NCBI GenBank assembly: GCA_013285425.1
Contig: CP053447.1
Span: 1,060,001 to 1,124,000 of the forward strand
Length of the DNA: 64,000 bases
Source: Ignavibacteriota bacterium
Lineage (GTDB): Bacteria > Bacteroidota > Ignavibacteria > Ignavibacteriales > Ignavibacteriaceae
Direction of reading: 5' to 3'
Positions 19,349 to 29,435 of this stretch are shown here, one piece after another. The position numbers and the translations under genes are program-made. Every line of letters starts with the position of its first letter. Position 1 is the stretch's first letter. Below the pieces are notes generated by a model. The model had not been told where the DNA came from. It worked only from the letters and a program-made list of their open reading frames with translations, and did no database searches.

Positions 19349-20227
19349 TGCTTAAAAATTATTTTGATTTAATCAGAGTTCCGCAATGGATTAAAAACCT
19401 GTTTGTTTTTGTCCCGCTGCTGTTCTCTATGCATTTTTTTGAATCAGATTATTTTATTATTTCATTAAAAGCTTTTTTCATCTTTTGCTTAGCATCAAGT
19501 TTTATCTATGTAATTAATGATCTTGTTGATCTTGAAGCTGATGCAAATCATCCCAAAAAGAAAAACAGACCGCTGCCCTCAGGAAAAATCAGTAAGAAAA
19601 GTGCTGTTATTCTCTCTGTGGTAATTCTGTTCATTTTTTTTGGATTGGCTTTTGATACAAATGTTGAATTCAAATATTTTTTAACTGCGTTTGTAATACT
19701 AAATGCTTTTTTATTCTTTTTATTTCAAACACATTGTTATACTTGATGTATTCAGCATCGCTACCGGATTTTCAATCCGTGTTCTTGCAGGTGCCGCTAT
19801 TATCAGTGTTCCGATTTCAGATTGGTTGATTTTAACTACAATGTTTATTTCTCTTTTCCTTGGTGTGATGAAGCGGCATTCGGAACTTGAACAAGTATCA
19901 CAATCGACTACAGTTTCAACAAGAAAAGTACTTACGGATTATTCAGTTACTTTTGCCAATCAGATGGCTACAGTTGCAGCAGCAGGAGTTGTAATCTGTT
20001 ATGCGCTTTATACTGTTTCTCCCAGAACTGTATCAGTGTTCGGGACAGAAAATCTGATTTATACAACTCCGTTTGTGGTGTTTGGAATTTTCAGATATAT
20101 GTATCTGGAATATCTTAATCAAAAAGGGGAGAACACAACTCAGATAATGCTTACTGATGTACCGATGATTGTTACAGTATTACTTTATACTTTAACAACA
20201 GTTTTGATTATTTATGAGATAATATAG
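19348..20227 (+). pseudogene. UbiA-type prenyltransferase (decaprenyl-phosphate phosphoribosyltransferase-like), frameshifted
   Basis: Integral membrane prenyltransferase. The N-terminal frame (to 19746) has RVPQWIKNLFVFVPLLFS, typical of decaprenyl-phosphate 5-phosphoribosyltransferases, and the Mg site NDLVDLEADANHPKKKNRPL. The second half, in the next frame (from about 19703), has FKHIVILDVFSIATGFSIR and the second aspartate-rich region. The reading frames join if one T is removed from the T-runs at 19707-19721, giving one 292-residue protein with nine or so membrane spans. Both halves are well conserved, so this is either a sequencing error or a very recent mutation. It overlaps the methylmalonyl-CoA mutase stop by one base. 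If intact it would make a prenyl-phosphate-linked sugar for envelope glycans. Confidence 0.8.
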
Positions 20228-20230
20228 ACA

Positions 20231-20683
20231 ATGAAAAAAGTCAGCATCTGTATAAACATATCAGTCTTGATTTTATTACTTAGTTCTTGTTCTGCCAGTT
20301 TATCTCAAAAAGAATTTGAAGAATTAAATATTAAGATTTCAGATATTCAAAGCTGGCTCAATTTAATGCCTGGCGGTCCAGGGTCATTTCATATTGCTGG
20401 TAAATATCAATTACCGGAAGACCTTAATGAAAAGGAAATTTTCCTTGATAAAATAGTTATTATGGATAAGGATAAAGAAATTTATTCATTAACGGCAGAG
20501 CTGCAATTTTTTTATAATCCTGAATTCAGAGTCAAGGAATTTACTTTTTCAAACTATTATCAAACAAAAATTGAACCTGCTTTAATAAAGAAAGATTTTG
20601 TTGATGTTCAGCTTGTGTTTAGTGTGCATGGTGTTTTATTCAGAAAGGAAATTAATTCAGTTCAGCTTAAACGGGTCTATTAA
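20231..20683 (+). CDS. Small lipoprotein, unknown function
   Basis: 150-residue protein with a signal sequence and lipobox (LLLSSC, Cys near residue 20). The mature part has a conserved-looking LNLMPGGPGSFHIAGKY segment and otherwise beta-rich sequence with a repeated pattern of exposed charged residues. It begins three bases after the stop of the prenyltransferase gene, so it is co-transcribed. I do not recognise a family. Confidence 0.6.
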   Translation: MKKVSICINISVLILLLSSCSASLSQKEFEELNIKISDIQSWLNLMPGGPGSFHIAGKYQLPEDLNEKEIFLDKIVIMDKDKEIYSLTAELQFFYNPEFRVKEFTFSNYYQTKIEPALIKKDFVDVQLVFSVHGVLFRKEINSVQLKRVY

Positions 20684-20797
20684 TTGCTTTTGTTAGTTAG
20701 GTAAAAAAATATTTCATGCTGTATAAGCGAATTTGTAATCTGAGTAACTGTTGGGATAAAAAACAAATTAAGTTAAATTTACTGCACAAATTTTTAG

Positions 20798-21940
<1,143 letters not shown>

Positions 21941-21958
21941 AACTTAAAGGAGAATAAA

Positions 21959-22267
21959 TTGAATATATTTTTAGCAATGGCTCCGCCGCAAGGTGGAGAT
22001 GGCGGCGGCGGAAGTTTAATCAGCACTTTAATTATGTTTGGTGCAATTTTCGCTATATTTTATTTTATGATAATCAGACCGCAGCAGAAGAGAGCAAAGG
22101 AAAGAGATAAACTTTTATCAAATATTGAAAAAGGTGATAAGATAATTACTAGCGGCGGTGTTCATGCTACAATTGTCGGGATTGAAGAAAAAACAGTTTT
22201 AATAGAAATTGCACCAAATGTGAAAATTAAAGTTGAGCGTTCTGCAATTGGAAGTGTTCTGAAATAA
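21959..22267 (+). CDS. yajC: Preprotein translocase subunit YajC
   Basis: 102-residue inner-membrane accessory of the SecDF-YajC complex. A Gly-rich N terminus (PQGGDGGGGSLIS) is followed by one transmembrane helix and FMIIRPQQKRAKERDK, then the conserved IEKGDKIITSGGVHATI. Start TTG with an AAGGAG ribosome-binding site eight bases upstream. Confidence 0.93.
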   Translation: MNIFLAMAPPQGGDGGGGSLISTLIMFGAIFAIFYFMIIRPQQKRAKERDKLLSNIEKGDKIITSGGVHATIVGIEEKTVLIEIAPNVKIKVERSAIGSVLK

Positions 22268-22300
22268 AGTAGCTCAGGATTGTTTCATACCTTTATTAAT

Positions 22301-22316
22301 AATTATTGCAATAATT
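22301..22316. repeat. 16-base perfect palindrome upstream of tRNA-Leu
   Basis: AATTATTGCAATAATT is self-complementary. It lies between yajC and the tRNA gene, inside a wider arrangement in which TCAGGATT (22274-22281) and AATCCTGA (22338-22345) also mirror each other. It could be a protein-binding operator or a structured 3' end of the yajC transcript. In such AT-rich DNA chance is also possible. Confidence 0.3.
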
Positions 22317-22395
22317 TATTTTTAAATAAAGATTAAAAATCCTGATATTTGAGTAGTCGGATTAAATAATTATTACAGTAATTTTAATCGATGCT

Positions 22396-22479
22396 GCCCG
22401 GATGGTGGAATTGGTAGACACGCTAGCTTCAGGAGCTAGTTGACGCAAGCCAGTGCAGGTTCAAGTCCTGTTCCGGGCA
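22396..22479 (+). tRNA. tRNA-Leu (anticodon CAG)
   Basis: 84-base class II tRNA. The acceptor stem pairs GCCCGGA with TCCGGGC, the D arm contains GGTGGAATTGGTAGACAC, and the anticodon stem CTAGC/GCTAG closes a seven-base loop TTCAGGA, giving anticodon CAG (reads CTG). A long variable arm (TTGACGCAAGCCAGT) is typical of leucine tRNA, and the T arm has GGTTCAAGTCC. The 3' CCA is not encoded (ACT follows the stem). Confidence 0.95.
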
Positions 22480-22595
22480 CTGATTTTTATTTTTGTGCAT
22501 TAAGTATTTGTTAAAAAAATACAGCTTCTAAAGAAAATATATCTGGTTTTTGGTTTTTATGATTTTTGCTGCGAATGATCACCGCATTACATCAG

Positions 22596-23561
22596 TTAAA
22601 AACCTAATCTTTCCATATCAGCAACAAGTTCTTTAACTGCCTTTACTGAGTTATCAAGTAAAGTTTGTTCTTCTGCATTAAGTTTAAACTCAACAACTTT
22701 TTCAACTCCATTTGCACCTAGTACCGCTGGTACTCCTACATAATATCCATTAACACCGAATTCACCTTTTAATAATGCACAAACGGGAAGCACTCTTCTT
22801 TCGTCGTATATAATTGCTTCTGCCATTGCAATTGCTGATGAAGCCGGTGAATAAAAAGCAGAACCGGTTTTTAATAATTTTACAACTTCACCGCCGGCTG
22901 CTTTTGTTCTTTCGACCATTGCCTTCATTACTTCAGCAGCTTTTGTTTTGTCATTATATTTATTTTCAAGCAATTCCATAACGGGTATTCCGTTAACATT
23001 TGCATATCTGATAATCGGAACCATTGTATCACCATGCCCGCCGAGAACCATTGCATTAACATCTTTAACAGAAACTCCAAGCTCCCATGCGATAAATGTT
23101 GCAAAGCGAGATGAGTCCAAAACTCCAGCTTGACCCATAACTCTGTTTTCAGGAAAGCCGGTAATTTTTTTAAATAAAGTTACCATTGCATCAAGCGGAT
23201 TAGAAATTATAATTACAATGGAATCTGGTGCAAACTTTTTAACATTTTCAGCAACTGACTTCATTATTTTTGCATTTGTTACCAGCAGATCATCTCTGCT
23301 CATTCCGGGTTTACGGGGTAAGCCTGCTGTGATTATAACAAGATCAGAGCCTTCAATATCTTTATAGTCATTCGTACCTTTTACTTTTCCGTCAAAACCA
23401 TCAACACGTGCTGCTTCAGCAATATCAAGTGTTTTCCCTTGTGGTAAATCGTCAACTATATCAAACATAACAACATCGCCAAGTTGTCTTAGTGCAATAA
23501 GCTGAGCCAGAACACCACCAATTTGTCCGCCGCCGATTAAAGCGATTTTTTTGCGAGCCAT
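22596..23561 (-). CDS. mdh: Malate dehydrogenase (LDH-like type)
   Basis: Oxidises malate to oxaloacetate with NAD+ in the TCA cycle. 321 residues, with the nucleotide site [12 protein letters not shown] near residue 8, [15 protein letters not shown] near residue 34 (Asp selects NAD), [14 protein letters not shown] near residue 80 (substrate-binding Arg), SNPLDAMV near residue 118 and GGHGDTMVP near residue 174 (catalytic His). This matches type 3, LDH-like MDH of Chlorobi/Bacteroidota. ATG start with CAGGAG five bases upstream on the minus strand. The long leader (to 23743) holds no gene. Confidence 0.95.
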   Translation of the reverse strand: MARKKIALIGGGQIGGVLAQLIALRQLGDVVMFDIVDDLPQGKTLDIAEAARVDGFDGKVKGTNDYKDIEGSDLVIITAGLPRKPGMSRDDLLVTNAKIMKSVAENVKKFAPDSIVIIISNPLDAMVTLFKKITGFPENRVMGQAGVLDSSRFATFIAWELGVSVKDVNAMVLGGHGDTMVPIIRYANVNGIPVMELLENKYNDKTKAAEVMKAMVERTKAAGGEVVKLLKTGSAFYSPASSAIAMAEAIIYDERRVLPVCALLKGEFGVNGYYVGVPAVLGANGVEKVVEFKLNAEEQTLLDNSVKAVKELVADMERLGF

Positions 23562-23743
23562 TTTTATTACTCCTGTTAAAAATTTTATTAAAGTTTAATT
23601 AAAAATAGAAAAGTAGAAAAGCAGATGCAAAGATTAATATTGTTTTAAGAGGCTAAGCTAATAGCAGAATATTATCCTGTTTTAATATTAACTTAAAAAA
23701 GAATACATGATTAATTAAACAGATAAAGAGAAAGAAAAGATGA

Positions 23744-24154
23744 CTATATTTTTAGCGTTAGAATTGTTTCAGTGCCTTCCGGTGTATAATTATATGATAA
23801 CCCATCCATATAAACGCGCATTAAATATAATCCTCGCCCTGAATCTTTTAAAAGATTTTCCGGATCAGTCGGATCGGGTACAATTAAAGGATCAAAACCC
23901 TTGCCTTCATCCTTAATTTTAATTGTTAAAGTAGAGTTCTCAACAAAAACTGAGATCCGGACTAATTTAAGTTTATTGTTTTTATTACCGTGGATAATTG
24001 CGTTTGTAGTTGCTTCTGTTACGGATAAAAGCAAACCGTTAATCTTCTCCTGATCTAAACCTAATTCAACAGAAAAGTAGTTAACAAACTCTTCAACTGT
24101 AATCAAGTTGTTTGGAGTACTTTCAATCTCTAAATAATATTTTGGTTCAGTCAA
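23744..24154 (-). CDS. RsbW-like ATP-binding regulatory protein (anti-sigma factor family)
   Basis: 136-residue protein consisting of a single HATPase_c_2 domain. SVTEATTNAIIHGN near residue 43 is the N box, DEGKGFDP near residue 98 the G1 box, and GRGLYLMRVYMD near residue 117 the G2 box. Such kinases bind sigma factors or STAS antagonists and phosphorylate the latter. No sigma factor or STAS gene is adjacent; the STAS gene at 40908-41316 could belong to the same circuit. The start is probably TTG at 24154. About 180 bases separate it from mdh and only 49 from the barrel gene upstream. Confidence 0.85.
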   Translation of the reverse strand: MTEPKYYLEIESTPNNLITVEEFVNYFSVELGLDQEKINGLLLSVTEATTNAIIHGNKNNKLKLVRISVFVENSTLTIKIKDEGKGFDPLIVPDPTDPENLLKDSGRGLYLMRVYMDGLSYNYTPEGTETILTLKI

Positions 24155-24203
24155 GTTGATTAAAAAGTATTTTATTTATTTATCGTGAATATATTTGTTT
24201 AAG

Positions 24204-26141
24204 TTAAAATTTCCAATTTAACTGCATAATTAAACTTGCCTGTTCTTTATCAGGCACATTAGTATTGGTAATAAACTCATAATAACCTCTTACTATCATA
24301 TTAATTCTGTTCCAGATAGAAACTTCAACCGATGCAATTGGTCCGATACTCAAATATTCAGATTCTAATTGCTTTTCAGCGAGCTTATGAGAGTATGTAT
24401 CCAAAATAAATAATCTTAATCCAATTGAAAAGTTAGAGCGTAAATAATTGAGAATAAAACGCGGTTCCAAATAAATTTCCTTCAGAGTTCTGGTTGGTTT
24501 TGTTGAAAAAGAATTCCAGCTAAAATCACCTACTTCCGAAAGCTTAAGATATCCAAAAGTAAAAAGTCTTAACCTTTCGGTTATAGTAATTGTTGTTGAA
24601 TCAATAGCAGTAAATTGTCTGAATGAGTAACTCTGATAATTTGATGTGATATCTTCAAAATCATAAACTGTATAATTTGCTGAAACTTCGAAACTGTTAA
24701 ATGAACTAAGATTTTTTCCGATATATTCACCGCCGGTCCGCAATCTTAAAATCCGGTTTTTTTTGTTGTTGGAACTCCGGCTTGCAAAAATATAAACAAT
24801 GTGGGTATGAGTATATTCCGTGTTGACAAATACACTGAAATAAGAGTTAATGTTTCTCAAATACCTCAGTCTGATTATTGAAAGAAGTTCATCCCTGTCA
24901 TCATCATTTAAGAGACTTTTTGTATCATAAACAAGCTTACTTTGATAAAGAGAAAGAGTTAAAAAATCGTTCTGTGATATTTTCATATCGCCATTTAATG
25001 CTACCGTTACTCTGTTTGAGTTATTATTTTTTTGTTCCTCTAATTCGGTTTTCTGTTCATATAATTGCTCTGAAATATTTTCAAATCTTTTTACTGAATG
25101 CTTTTCATCGCGTTCATCAAAGCTTACTCTTAATGAACCATTAAAAATTTTGGAACTATATCTTGCAACAGCACCGAACTCAAGTTTTATTTCATCAATT
25201 TTTGTATCGTATAAAGAATTCGTTTGAAGTTCAGCAGTTTTATATTTTATATCACGATCTATACTTCTCCAACTGATACCGCCTGCCAGATCGAGTGAAA
25301 AGAGATCTAAAAATTCATAGTAAGATAAACGGTCAAACAGTTGATATGATGTTTCTGTACGGCTTTGAATATTCTTATTAATATTAAACTCTGCTGAAGT
25401 AATCGGATCAGAATTAAAGTAAAAATCTTTTCTGGTTTGGGAATAATAAGTACGGATGTTATTTGCAATGCCTTTTTCAAAAGAATTGTTTACTGATAAA
25501 GCAAAATATCTTGTCAGATTTCTTCTTGGTAATACATCTTCATTTTTAAATCTGAAATCAGAATTAATCAGCAGATCAGAGACAGAGAGGTTATTTAACA
25601 ATCCTTCTAATCCATACAAAAAACCATTGTCTGTAATTCCAATTTGTCTGTTTGATGAGTATCCTCCGAAAGGATTTAACCGAAGATATGGCATCACCTC
25701 CCATTCGCTGAAGAAAGATGCACTGTTAACAGCAGACTCATTTATCCCAAGAGAGCGATTGTCCGAAAGAAGTGAACTATTACCACTGATTCCAAGGAAA
25801 ACATTTTTATTGATTTTGAACTTAGCAATTAAATTAAGTGTTTGCTCATCACGTGTATTTTTGGAATCGCTGCGGATGAAAGTTGAATTGAAGTTTTCAT
25901 TTAATCTGATTGTTAAATCATCATAATTTTTAACAATCTGCAGTTGATTAATTAAGTGAAAGGTATTCAGTTGTTTATCAAAAATACTGTTTAGTAGATT
26001 TTGATTAAAAAATCTGCCAAGGTATTCCAGGCTATCAACACGGGTTTGTGAAAATATGTTAGAGAATAAAAAAAATAAAATCAGAAATATTTTAATTACT
26101 GCTGTCTGAATTCTGTTTTTTTTCTGATTTACTTTATTCAA
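24204..26141 (-). CDS. Orphan outer-membrane beta-barrel protein
   Basis: 645-residue protein with a long basic N terminus and a signal peptide (hydrophobic residues about 14-30, ending NIFSQ). The rest is rich in alternating hydrophobic and polar residues, with many Asn, Ser, Tyr and Arg, and it ends in a strand terminating in Trp-Lys-Phe, as needed for BAM recognition. I recognise no family. A charged, Glu/Gln-rich loop (about residues 355-375) is an exception to the strand pattern. It lies upstream of the RsbW-like gene on the same strand and is divergent to nuoA. Its function is unknown. Confidence 0.65.
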   Translation of the reverse strand: MNKVNQKKNRIQTAVIKIFLILFFLFSNIFSQTRVDSLEYLGRFFNQNLLNSIFDKQLNTFHLINQLQIVKNYDDLTIRLNENFNSTFIRSDSKNTRDEQTLNLIAKFKINKNVFLGISGNSSLLSDNRSLGINESAVNSASFFSEWEVMPYLRLNPFGGYSSNRQIGITDNGFLYGLEGLLNNLSVSDLLINSDFRFKNEDVLPRRNLTRYFALSVNNSFEKGIANNIRTYYSQTRKDFYFNSDPITSAEFNINKNIQSRTETSYQLFDRLSYYEFLDLFSLDLAGGISWRSIDRDIKYKTAELQTNSLYDTKIDEIKLEFGAVARYSSKIFNGSLRVSFDERDEKHSVKRFENISEQLYEQKTELEEQKNNNSNRVTVALNGDMKISQNDFLTLSLYQSKLVYDTKSLLNDDDRDELLSIIRLRYLRNINSYFSVFVNTEYTHTHIVYIFASRSSNNKKNRILRLRTGGEYIGKNLSSFNSFEVSANYTVYDFEDITSNYQSYSFRQFTAIDSTTITITERLRLFTFGYLKLSEVGDFSWNSFSTKPTRTLKEIYLEPRFILNYLRSNFSIGLRLFILDTYSHKLAEKQLESEYLSIGPIASVEVSIWNRINMIVRGYYEFITNTNVPDKEQASLIMQLNWKF

Positions 26142-26267
26142 GAAAATAATTGGTTAATCGGTAAATTCTTTTTGCAATTATATGATTAAAAAAAATAATT
26201 TACCATTTACTTTCAATCAACTTTACTTTACAGTTGATATAAATAATATTTTACCCCAAAGGTTTAA

Positions 26268-26299
26268 ATTGACAATCTTGCATTTTTTGAATAAATTTC
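26268..26299 (+). promoter_or_regulatory. Candidate Bacteroidota-type promoter for nuo
   Basis: ATTG at 26268-26271, 20 bases, then TAAATTTC at 26292-26299, close to the TTTG / TAnnTTTG consensus of the primary sigma factor in Bacteroidota. It sits 15-25 bases upstream of the nuoA start, a plausible transcription start. Only the last base of the -7 box and one base of the -33 box deviate. Confidence 0.35.
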
Positions 26300-26313
26300 G
26301 CAATAATTTTTAG

Positions 26314-26691
26314 ATGTTAATTATGATTGAATATTACATACCAATATTTATAGTGCTTGCAGTTGGGGCAGTATTTGCAATTGTAACTGTAATGACCTCA
26401 GTAATTTTTGGACCTCAAAGACCTAACAAGGAAAAAAGTTCAACATACGAAAGCGGAATGAAACCGGTCGGAACAACAAAAGAGAGGGTTTCAATAAAAT
26501 ATTACCTCGTTGGGATGTTGTTTATAATTTTTGATCTGGAAGTAATATTTATATATCCATGGGCTGTACAATTCAAAAAATTATATGGCACACTGGGAGC
26601 TTCTGTATTCTACTCGATGTTAGTTTTTTTAATTGTTCTTGAGCTTGGATATTTATATGTTTACAAAAAAGGTGGTTTTAAATGGGATTAG
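26314..26691 (+). CDS. nuoA: NADH-quinone oxidoreductase subunit A
   Basis: Small membrane subunit of complex I, 125 residues with three transmembrane helices. The cytoplasmic loop has [20 protein letters not shown] near residue 47, the family signature, and [11 protein letters not shown] near residue 79 with the conserved acidic residues of helix 2. A second ATG three codons downstream (26323) is an equally good start. It overlaps nuoB by 10 bases. Confidence 0.95.
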   Translation: MLIMIEYYIPIFIVLAVGAVFAIVTVMTSVIFGPQRPNKEKSSTYESGMKPVGTTKERVSIKYYLVGMLFIIFDLEVIFIYPWAVQFKKLYGTLGASVFYSMLVFLIVLELGYLYVYKKGGFKWD

Positions 26692-27203
26692 AAGCAAAAT
26701 TAAGCGGGGATGGATTTTTTGTAACTCAGCTCGAAGCAATAATTAACTGGGCTCGGAAAAATTCTGTTTATCCGATGCCAATGGGTATTTCATGCTGTGC
26801 TATTGAAATGATGGCTGCAGCTGATCCCAGATATGATATTGCAAGATTTGGTTCCGAAGTTATGCGATTTTCACCGAGACAATGCGATCTTATGATTGTG
26901 GCTGGAACAGTAACTTATAAAATGTCTCATGTTGTAAGAAAAATTTATGATCAGATGCCCGATCCGAAATGGGTCATTGCAATGGGTGCTTGTACTTCTA
27001 CAGGCGGAATGTACCGTTCGTATTCTGTTGTTCAGGGTATAGATCAGTTTTTACCTGTTGATGTATATGTAGCCGGATGTCCGCCAAGACCAGATAATCT
27101 GCTTAATGCTCTTATTCATATCCAGAACAAAATTGGCAATACCAGAGCAAAGGAATTTCAAAATAAAAAACGACTTGAATTAAATGTAATTCAGAATAAC
27201 TGA
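26682..27203 (+). CDS. nuoB: NADH-quinone oxidoreductase subunit B
   Basis: Carries the N2 4Fe-4S cluster at the quinone site of complex I. 173 residues, with the cluster cysteines in SCCAIEMM near residue 38, [10 protein letters not shown] near residue 107 and [11 protein letters not shown] near residue 136. Two bases separate its stop from the nuoC start. Confidence 0.96.
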   Translation: MGLEAKLSGDGFFVTQLEAIINWARKNSVYPMPMGISCCAIEMMAAADPRYDIARFGSEVMRFSPRQCDLMIVAGTVTYKMSHVVRKIYDQMPDPKWVIAMGACTSTGGMYRSYSVVQGIDQFLPVDVYVAGCPPRPDNLLNALIHIQNKIGNTRAKEFQNKKRLELNVIQNN

Positions 27204-27205
27204 TT

Positions 27206-27694
27206 ATGGAATTAAAAGAAATAATTATTCAAAAACTAAATGAGCATTTTCCTGATGCTGGTTTTGAATTCTCAGAATATATAAATGAATTCAATATCAA
27301 ATTAGATAAAAAATTTATTCAACCTGTCTGTAAATTTCTTAAAGAAGATTCGGAACTTGAATTTCTTTTATGTGAAGATATAACTGCTGTTGATTGGGCC
27401 AGAAGAAAAAAAAGATTTACAGTTGTCTATCATATTTTTACTCTAAAACACAATTACAGGCTCGTTTTAAAATGTGATGTAGAAGAAGATGATTGTAATA
27501 TTGATAGTGTTACATCAGTATGGAGAACATCAAACTGGCAGGAAAGAGAATGCTACGATATGTATGGCATTAAATTTAATAATCATCCTGATATGCGTAG
27601 AATTTATATGCCGGAGGATTTTGAATATTATCCTTTAAGAAAAGAATTTCCCTTGATGGGAATCCCCGGTTCATTATCACTACCAAAAAAATAA
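27206..27694 (+). CDS. nuoC: NADH-quinone oxidoreductase subunit C
   Basis: 30-kDa-type hydrophilic subunit of complex I, 162 residues. The family motif WQERECYDMYGIKFNNHPDM lies near residue 111, followed by PLRKEFPL near residue 144. It is a separate gene, not fused to nuoD. Confidence 0.94.
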   Translation: MELKEIIIQKLNEHFPDAGFEFSEYINEFNIKLDKKFIQPVCKFLKEDSELEFLLCEDITAVDWARRKKRFTVVYHIFTLKHNYRLVLKCDVEEDDCNIDSVTSVWRTSNWQERECYDMYGIKFNNHPDMRRIYMPEDFEYYPLRKEFPLMGIPGSLSLPKK

Positions 27695-27699
27695 AGTTT

Positions 27700-28950
27700 A
27701 TGGATAGATTTACTAAAGACGAGATTCATCCTAAGATTATTCAGAAACTTTTGGAAGACTCTGATATAACAATAGATGATGCTCTTGAAAATGAAATGGT
27801 CCTTAATATGGGACCTCAGCACCCGGCAACTCACGGTGTTTTAAGATTAGTGTTAAAGCTTGACGGCGAAACAGTAATCGGCTGTGTTCCGGATGTTGGT
27901 TATCTGCATCGTGGATATGAAAAGATGGCTGAGAATATGAGTTATCATGAATTTATTCCTCATACAGATCGTCTTGATTATATTTCTCCAACAGCAAATA
28001 ATGTTGCTTGGGTAATGGCAGTTGAAAAATTAGCTGGTGTTGAAGTTCCTGTCCGTGCACAATATATCAGAATGATTATTGCTGAGCTTGCAAGAATTGC
28101 TTCGCATCTTGTTGCTATCGGCTCATTTGCAATGGATGTTGGCGCACTTACTGTTTTTCTGTGGACATTTCGCGAACGTGAGAAGATAATGGATATCTGG
28201 GATATTGTTTGTGGTGCCAGATTTACAAATAGTTATACAAGAATCGGCGGTGTTGCTAATGATATGCAACCCGAAGCTATTGCATTGATAAAAAAGTTTC
28301 TTGAAGGAATTGATAACAATTTAATTGAGTGTGAAAAATTATTAAATACTAACAGGATTTTTATTGAAAGACTGGATGGTGTTGGAGTAATATCAAAGGA
28401 AGATGCTTTAAGTTATGGTTATACTGGTCCAAACCTGCGTGCTACCGGTGTTGATTTTGATTTGAGAAGAGCTGTTCCGTATCTGCAGTATGATAAAATT
28501 GATTTTAGAATTCCAACTTTTACTGAAGGTGATTGTTTAGCCCGTTATTTTGTTCGTACTGATGAAATAAGAGAAAGTGCTAAAATAGTTAGACAATGTT
28601 TACAACTTATGCCTTCCGGTGAAATAAAAGCAAACCTTCCTAAAAGAGTACTGCCCAATAAAGCTGAAGTATATACTAAAATGGAGGAATTAATTCTCGA
28701 TTTTATGCTTATTAATTTTGGGATAAATCCGCCGGTAGGGGAAATATATCACGCAATTGAAGGTTCAAAAGGTGAGTTAGGTTTTTATCTTGTCAGTGAT
28801 GGTAAAGGTAACCCATGGAAGTGCAAAATCCGTTCTCCCTCGTTTATACATATCCAATCTTTACCACACTTAGTTAAAGGTCGCATGATTTCAGATGTTG
28901 TTGCAATAATAGGTAGCATTGATCCAATAATGGGAGAGGCTGATAAATAA
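27700..28950 (+). CDS. nuoD: NADH-quinone oxidoreductase subunit D
   Basis: 49-kDa-type subunit, which forms the quinone-binding pocket with NuoB. 416 residues, with NMGPQHPATHGVLRL near residue 31 (His of the quinone site), DVGYLHRGYEKMAE near residue 65, and GSIDPIMGEADK at the C terminus (conserved end, D-x2-MGEVDR type). Five bases after nuoC. Confidence 0.96.
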   Translation: MDRFTKDEIHPKIIQKLLEDSDITIDDALENEMVLNMGPQHPATHGVLRLVLKLDGETVIGCVPDVGYLHRGYEKMAENMSYHEFIPHTDRLDYISPTANNVAWVMAVEKLAGVEVPVRAQYIRMIIAELARIASHLVAIGSFAMDVGALTVFLWTFREREKIMDIWDIVCGARFTNSYTRIGGVANDMQPEAIALIKKFLEGIDNNLIECEKLLNTNRIFIERLDGVGVISKEDALSYGYTGPNLRATGVDFDLRRAVPYLQYDKIDFRIPTFTEGDCLARYFVRTDEIRESAKIVRQCLQLMPSGEIKANLPKRVLPNKAEVYTKMEELILDFMLINFGINPPVGEIYHAIEGSKGELGFYLVSDGKGNPWKCKIRSPSFIHIQSLPHLVKGRMISDVVAIIGSIDPIMGEADK

Positions 28951-28952
28951 TT

Positions 28953-29426
28953 ATGGAATTTAAATTTACTCCGGAAAATCTTCAGAAAATTGAGCAGGAA
29001 ATAAAAAAATATCCTGAAAGAAGACCTGCTGTTATGTTCACATTGTTTTTAGCACAGGAACAAAATGGATATATCTCTAATGAAGTTATTAATGAAGTTG
29101 CTGATATTCTAAAGATGCATCCGCACGATGTTTTAGGAGTTGTTACATTTTACACGATGTATCATCAAAAGCCGATGGGCAAATATCATATACAAGTCTG
29201 TACAAATGTTTCCTGTATGCTGCGCGGTGGTTATGAAATATGGAATCAGGTCAAAGACAAATTAGGTGTCGGTCATATGGGTGTAACTGCTGACCAAAAA
29301 TTCTCGCTTGAAGAAGTTGAATGTATGGGAAGCTGCGGTACGGCACCAATGCTTGCAGTTAATGAAGATTATTATGAAAATCTGACTAAAGATAAAGTAG
29401 AAGAACTCATCAATTCTTTAAAGTAG
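28953..29426 (+). CDS. nuoE: NADH-quinone oxidoreductase subunit E
   Basis: 24-kDa-type subunit with the N1a 2Fe-2S cluster in the NADH module of complex I. 157 residues; cluster ligands are CTNVSC (C-x4-C) near residue 88 and CMGSC (C-x3-C) near residue 129. An N-terminal helical domain (GYISNEVINEVADIL) precedes it. It starts two bases after the nuoD stop. Confidence 0.95.
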   Translation: MEFKFTPENLQKIEQEIKKYPERRPAVMFTLFLAQEQNGYISNEVINEVADILKMHPHDVLGVVTFYTMYHQKPMGKYHIQVCTNVSCMLRGGYEIWNQVKDKLGVGHMGVTADQKFSLEEVECMGSCGTAPMLAVNEDYYENLTKDKVEELINSLK

Positions 29427-29435
29427 TTTTATTAA

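Noticed and set aside
23562..23743. Sigma-54-like element on the minus strand before mdh (AGGATA-ATATT-CTGC)
   Set aside because: Only the GG and GC spacing fits; the remaining consensus positions deviate.
24878..25144. Rightward 88-codon open frame in the barrel gene
   Set aside because: Shadow frame, no domain, no ribosome-binding site.
25456..25926. Rightward 156-codon open frame
   Set aside because: Sits within the leftward barrel gene, with the sequence of its reverse frame; a shadow.
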